NCBI GenBank assembly: GCA_045134375.1
Contig: JBGUVL010000053.1
Span: 1-26,188, forward strand
Length of the DNA: 26,188 bases
Source of the DNA: JBGUVL01 sp045134375
GTDB taxonomy: Bacteria; Bacillota_I; Bacilli_A; Erysipelotrichales; Erysipelotrichaceae
Direction of reading: 5' to 3'
This document shows positions 22,782 through 26,188 of this stretch, piece by piece (within the stretch, counting starts at the first letter, position 1; each line of letters starts with the position of its first letter). Position numbers and translations under genes: made by a program. Below the pieces are notes generated by a model. That model was not told the origin of the DNA. It did not search any database and was given only the letters and a program-made list of their open reading frames with translations.

Positions 22782-25412
22782 TTAAAGTGATAAACCAAGA
22801 ATTGAAGCAATTTCTGACAATGCTGTTTCTACTTTATCAATGTTCTTTCCTCCTGCTTGTGCTAAATCCGGTTTTCCCCCACCGTTTCCACCACAGATAG
22901 AAGCAGCCGTCTTAACTAAATTTCCACAATGAATACCATCTTTGCATATTGCTTTATCAGCAGCGGCTACAAAAACAACCTTACCATTCCAAGTGCTAGA
23001 CAAGAATACAATGCCATGCTTCATTTTATCTCTCAAAGAAATTGCCATCTCTTTTAATTGTCCACCTTCGAGATCATTCATTTCTTTGATTAGAATCTTT
23101 TTCCCATCATGTTCTTTCGCTTCGTTAATTAAAATGTCAGCTTTTGCCATCAACGCAGCTTCTTGTAATTTTTGTAGTTCTTTTTTCAATATTGTCATTT
23201 CCTCAACCAAAGCATTAACCTTCTCATCGACTGATACAATCGTCTTTGCTTTTAAAACAGATGCTACCTTTTTTAAAGTTTCTTCTTCGGTTTTAAACTC
23301 TTGATATGCAGAAAATCCTGTTTTTGCGGTAATACGACGAATTCCTGATCCAACACTTTCTTCCGAGATAATTTTCAATAAACCTATTTCTCCTGTGTTT
23401 TCCACATGACATCCACCACAAAATTCTTTTGATACTTCTCCCATTGTCACAACTCGTACAACATCACCGTATTTCTCATCAAATAATGCGGTTGCTCCCG
23501 ATTTTTTAGCGGTTTCAATATCCATTAATTCTTTTGTCACCGGAAGCTGTTTTTCAATATTTTCGTTTACAATCGATTCTATCTGATTTAATTGTTCTTC
23601 GCTAACTTTTTCAAAATGTGTAAAATCAAAACGAAGATATTCATCACCATTAAACGAACCTGCTTGTGCGATATGATTACCTACTACCTGTCTTAAAGCA
23701 CTTTGCAAAAGATGAGTAGCAGAATGATTAGCAGTAATTCGTTTTCTACGACCACTGTCGATTTTTAAGATAACTTCTTCCCCTTCTAATAATTCACAAC
23801 CATCCAACTCTACTTTGTGTAGGAATTGTCCATGAGGAGCTTTTTTAACATCGCTAATTTCAATGGATACACCATCTTTTGTAAGCGTTCCAGTATCAGC
23901 AATTTGTCCACCACTTTCTGCATAAAAACAAGTGGTATCAAAAATTACATTACCATAATCTTTTAAAGAAGTAACTCGTTTCCCATTTTGGAATAATCCA
24001 ATAACTTTCGCTTTTGTTTCCATGCAATCATAACCAATAAATGCACTAGGCAATTCAAAATTCATTAAATCTTCCGATTGGCTTGCCATAGATTCCACAT
24101 TTTCCCTTGCTGCTCTAGCCCGATCTTTTTGTTTCTGCATTTCTGATTTAAATTCATCCTCATCTACTGTTAATCCATTTTCATTTGCAATTTCAGCTGT
24201 TAATTCAAAAGGAAAACCATAAGTATCATATAGTTTGAATACCACTTTACCAGATAGTATATGGTTCGTTGCTTTAGTCATTTCTTCATTTAATAGTTGT
24301 TCACCATTTCGTAAAGTTTTATGGAAAGTTTCTTCTTCAATTTTAATCAAATTTTCATTATAACTAATTTTATCCATTAAATATGGATAAAAATCCTTCA
24401 TATTTTCAGAAACAATACCAACCAATTTATACATAAATGGTTCATTTATACCAAGTTTTATTCCATAACGAACCGCACGACGCAATACACGACGCAATAC
24501 ATAACCACGACCATTGTTTGAGAATAAAGCACCATCACTTAAAGCAAACGTAACTGTTCTTATATGATCCGCAATTACACGATATGCCATCTTGTGCTCT
24601 CCTTCATAAGGATATTTTGCCATCTTCTCACATGCATGGATAATCGGTAAAAATAAATCCGTATCAAAATTTGTTTCTCCACCTTGAACTAGCGATACTA
24701 ATCGTTCTAATCCCATTCCAGTATCAATATTTTTCTGAGGAAGTTCTTTGTATTCTTTGCGTGGAAGTTCTGGCTTACAATCATATTGTGAAAACACAAC
24801 ATTCCATACTTCAATATAGCGATCGTTTTCCATTTCTTCAAAAAATAGTTTTTCTCCTAACCCCTCTGGATCGTATTCTTCTCCACGATCGTAAAAAATC
24901 TCACTATCTGGCCCTCCAGGACCTTCCCCAATTTCCCAAAAATTATCATCTGTTTTTAAAATATGGGAAGGGTCTACCTTACATACTTCCGTCCAAATAC
25001 GATAGGCATCTTTATCATCTGTATAAACTGATACATACAATTTTTCTTTTGGAAAACCAATCCATTTTTCATCCGTTAAAAATTCCCAAGCAAATGGAAT
25101 TGCTTCTTCTTTAAAATAATCACCAATTGAAAAGTTCCCTAACATTTCAAAGAAAGTATGATGACGTGCTGTTTTCCCTACATTTTCAATATCATTTGTA
25201 CGAATTGATTTTTGTGCATTAGTAATACGATTACAACGTGGTTTTTCACTACCATCAAAATATTTCTTTAATGCTGCAACACCAGCATTGATCCACAGCA
25301 ATGTTGGATCATTATGAGGAATCAAGGAAGCCCCTGGTTCTACCATGTGACCTTTGCTTTTGAAATAATCTAAAAACAATTGTCTAATTTCATTACCCGT
25401 TCTCTGTTTCAT
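22782..25412 (-). CDS. alaS: alanyl-tRNA synthetase
   Basis: AlaRS charges tRNA(Ala) and clears Ser/Gly mischarged tRNA. The 876-residue protein is full length. The class II catalytic domain begins MKQRTGNEIRQLFLDYFKSK and includes HHTFFEMLGNFSIGDYFK (motif 2 region) and GMGLERL (motif 3). The editing domain holds HSATHLL (about 561-567) and the zinc-binding CGGCHVENTGEIG (from about 664). The C-Ala domain ends with the glycine-rich GGNGGGKPDLAQAGG segment. AAAGGAG precedes the ATG. A T-box leader with an alanine specifier lies immediately upstream, and ireB, ruvX, DUF1292 and mltG follow. Confidence 0.98.
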   Translation of the reverse strand: MKQRTGNEIRQLFLDYFKSKGHMVEPGASLIPHNDPTLLWINAGVAALKKYFDGSEKPRCNRITNAQKSIRTNDIENVGKTARHHTFFEMLGNFSIGDYFKEEAIPFAWEFLTDEKWIGFPKEKLYVSVYTDDKDAYRIWTEVCKVDPSHILKTDDNFWEIGEGPGGPDSEIFYDRGEEYDPEGLGEKLFFEEMENDRYIEVWNVVFSQYDCKPELPRKEYKELPQKNIDTGMGLERLVSLVQGGETNFDTDLFLPIIHACEKMAKYPYEGEHKMAYRVIADHIRTVTFALSDGALFSNNGRGYVLRRVLRRAVRYGIKLGINEPFMYKLVGIVSENMKDFYPYLMDKISYNENLIKIEEETFHKTLRNGEQLLNEEMTKATNHILSGKVVFKLYDTYGFPFELTAEIANENGLTVDEDEFKSEMQKQKDRARAARENVESMASQSEDLMNFELPSAFIGYDCMETKAKVIGLFQNGKRVTSLKDYGNVIFDTTCFYAESGGQIADTGTLTKDGVSIEISDVKKAPHGQFLHKVELDGCELLEGEEVILKIDSGRRKRITANHSATHLLQSALRQVVGNHIAQAGSFNGDEYLRFDFTHFEKVSEEQLNQIESIVNENIEKQLPVTKELMDIETAKKSGATALFDEKYGDVVRVVTMGEVSKEFCGGCHVENTGEIGLLKIISEESVGSGIRRITAKTGFSAYQEFKTEEETLKKVASVLKAKTIVSVDEKVNALVEEMTILKKELQKLQEAALMAKADILINEAKEHDGKKILIKEMNDLEGGQLKEMAISLRDKMKHGIVFLSSTWNGKVVFVAAADKAICKDGIHCGNLVKTAASICGGNGGGKPDLAQAGGKNIDKVETALSEIASILGLSL

Positions 25413-25433
25413 ATAAATCTCCTTTTAACCAAT

Positions 25434-25645
25434 AAAAAAACGTTCCTATCACAGGAACGCTAGCTACTAACGCGGTACCATCCTGATTCACAGAAAATAT
25501 CTCTGTGCACCTTAATTCTCTTTCATACGCAAGAGGAACGCCAAACTCCAATGTAGCTTCAATCAGAAATCATAAAATGTTTTCACCAACCACATTCTCT
25601 CTACCTACTATTCTGATCTACTCATCATCTTCACCGTTTGATTAC
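25434..25645 (-). ncRNA. T-box leader, alanine type, controlling alaS
   Basis: On the minus strand the conserved T-box core reads AGGATGGTACCGCG (within 25471-25485). It is followed by a terminator, CGTTCCT/AGGAACG (25441-25459), and a T-run. Upstream, a stem I region contains the specifier loop context GAAGCTAC, with GCU (25555-25557), an alanine codon. Uncharged tRNA(Ala) should pair with both sites and prevent termination, raising alaS and probably ireB-ruvX-DUF1292-mltG expression. Confidence 0.93.
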
Positions 25646-25651
25646 TTGAAT

Positions 25652-25680
25652 ATGATACCATAAAACAAATCATGTTTCAA
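25652..25680 (-). promoter_or_regulatory. sigma-A promoter of the T-box/alaS unit
   Basis: On the minus strand TTGAAA (25675-25680), 17 bases, and TATCAT (25652-25657) with a TGG extension make a strong promoter. Transcription would begin near 25645, at the start of the T-box leader. Confidence 0.7.
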
Positions 25681-25719
25681 TTTATTTTCAAATTTTCAAT
25701 CCATATGTAATCTTATTTA

Positions 25720-25760
25720 AATTACCCTCCTTATTGGCTTTCTCCAATAGGAGGGTAATT
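25720..25760 (-). terminator. long hairpin after the small membrane gene, probable terminator
   Basis: AATTACCCTCC and TATTGG (25720-25737, with one extra T as a bulge) pair with CCAATAGGAGGGTAATT (25744-25760), giving 17 pairs around a 6-base loop. It starts two bases after the small gene's stop. The minus-strand tail is only TAAATAAG, so termination may be weak and an mRNA-stabilising role is possible. Confidence 0.5.
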
Positions 25761-25761
25761 A

Positions 25762-25914
25762 TTACATTTCATTCATTTTACGCATCATTTTCTTTTTTGT
25801 TCGTCTAACCTGTCTTGCGATATCTTCTATCTCATCTTCTTTTTGATAGCCAATTAAAATACCAATTGCAATACCTGTTAACAAACAAGTGGTTTTTGAA
25901 CATACGTTACACAT
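25762..25914 (-). CDS. 50-residue membrane peptide, YrzQ/DUF3918-like
   Basis: The protein begins MCNVCSKTTC, then has one hydrophobic segment (about residues 10-23: CLLTGIAIGILIGY). An acidic patch KEDEIED and a strongly basic tail RRTKKKMMRK follow. Three cysteines fall in the first ten residues. Size, layout and place between recD2 and alaS match the B. subtilis yrzQ gene (DUF3918), whose function is unknown; the link is by position and pattern only. AAAGGAG lies 8 bases before the ATG. Both ribosome binding site and start codon lie in a 39-base perfect dyad, which suggests translational or transcriptional control. Confidence 0.75.
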   Translation of the reverse strand: MCNVCSKTTCLLTGIAIGILIGYQKEDEIEDIARQVRRTKKKMMRKMNEM

Positions 25915-25947
25915 AATAATCACTCCTTTACTATGATTATTATGTGT
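25909..25947. repeat. 14-bp perfect inverted repeat around the YrzQ-like start
   Basis: ACACATAATAATCA (25909-25922) and TGATTATTATGTGT (25934-25947) are perfect inverted arms separated by 11 bases. In the minus-strand mRNA the loop holds most of the Shine-Dalgarno, and the 3' arm holds the ATG. No T-run follows, so it is not a terminator. It could be an RNA hairpin hiding the start, or a DNA operator. Confidence 0.75.
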
Positions 25948-25960
25948 TGGTAATCTTTAT

Positions 25961-26188
25961 TTATTCACTATATTTTAGTAAACGCTCTTTTAGTTTTGTA
26001 TTTCTAGGATGTCTTTGCTCTTTGTTGATTCCCTCTTTTAAGATGTTTTCACTACCTAACAATATTAATGATTTTTTTGCTCTTGTAATCCCAGTGTAAA
26101 TTAATCTTCTCTCTAACATATATTGATAATCTGCTAAAATTGGCATGATTACAATCGGATATTCGCTTCCTTGGGATTTATGAATAGA
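25961..26188 (-). CDS. recD2: RecD2-like helicase, C-terminal end only
   Basis: The gene is cut by the window edge; 75 codons and the stop are visible. The frame stays open to the edge and reads SIHKSQGSEYPIVIMP, the UvrD-type motif V/VI region of RecD-family superfamily 1B helicases. ERRLIYTGITRAKKSLILLG, with the arginine-finger motif, follows. It closes with a short basic tail. RecD2 unwinds DNA 5' to 3' in repair. The location upstream of a yrzQ-like gene and alaS is as in B. subtilis. A generic UvrD/PcrA-type helicase is less likely given the neighbourhood. Confidence 0.85.
   Translation of the reverse strand, partial: SIHKSQGSEYPIVIMPILADYQYMLERRLIYTGITRAKKSLILLGSENILKEGINKEQRHPRNTKLKERLLKYSE

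Noticed and set aside
24671..25114. Plus-strand open frame of 147 codons opposite alaS
   Set aside because: It mirrors the codon pattern of alaS, has no ribosome binding site, and encodes a low-complexity leucine/tyrosine-rich product.
1..26188. Mobile elements, CRISPR arrays, toxin-antitoxin or defence systems
   Set aside because: I looked for repeats with spacers, transposase or integrase motifs and defence-type domains on both strands and found none. Composition is even, with no sign of a transferred island.

Overview
This window reads as the core chromosome of a low-GC, endospore-forming member of the Bacillota (Firmicutes). Codon use is AT-rich throughout, Shine-Dalgarno sequences are strong, and intrinsic terminators and a T-box are present. 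Sporulation genes (spoVAC/AD/AE/AF, spmA, spmB, a DacB-type carboxypeptidase) sit in a layout resembling Bacillus subtilis: spoVA, scpAB, dacB-spmA-spmB, rluB, and the alaS-ireB-ruvX-DUF1292-mltG-greA run. The compact spoVA set and a gene with no recognisable family suggest a derived lineage such as the Erysipelotrichia; that placement is inference. I saw no tRNA, rRNA, CRISPR array, insertion sequence or phage gene.

Almost everything is on the minus strand, so transcription runs right to left. At the right edge are the C-terminal end of a RecD2-like helicase and a 50-residue YrzQ-like membrane peptide whose start codon lies in a 14-bp perfect inverted repeat. Next come an alanine T-box leader and alaS, ireB, ruvX, a DUF1292 gene and mltG, then greA from its own promoter. 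A Cof-type HAD phosphatase follows. A plus-strand Na/phosphate cotransporter gene is preceded by four 11-bp-phased TGTTAA repeats that look like a PhoP operator.

The middle carries exoA with an overlapping HAD phosphatase, then ruvA-ruvB. A small plus-strand membrane gene runs into the ruvB tail. Divergent from it is a five-gene operon of DUF421 protein, spoVAC, spoVAD, spoVAE and spoVAF, joined by ATGA overlaps or short gaps. It has a textbook sigma-G promoter (GAATA-17-CATACTA) placed inside the divergent gene. This should be a forespore unit for dipicolinate uptake and germination.

Further left are scpA-scpB (kleisin and partner of SMC) with tandem terminators, dacB-spmA-spmB (cortex and spore core dehydration), rluB, and a housekeeping cluster: ybaK, rsmE, an unknown 243-residue gene, mtaB and murE. 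rpsU ends the series with its own promoter and terminator. The leftmost 390 bases hold no gene I can support, but they contain a perfect match to the CcpA cre consensus and a possible minus-strand promoter for a gene beyond the window.

The most notable observations are the sigma-G promoter placing a DUF421 gene at the head of the spoVA operon, its leader being antisense to the divergent gene's ribosome binding site, the dyad around the YrzQ-like start, and the Pho-box-like array.
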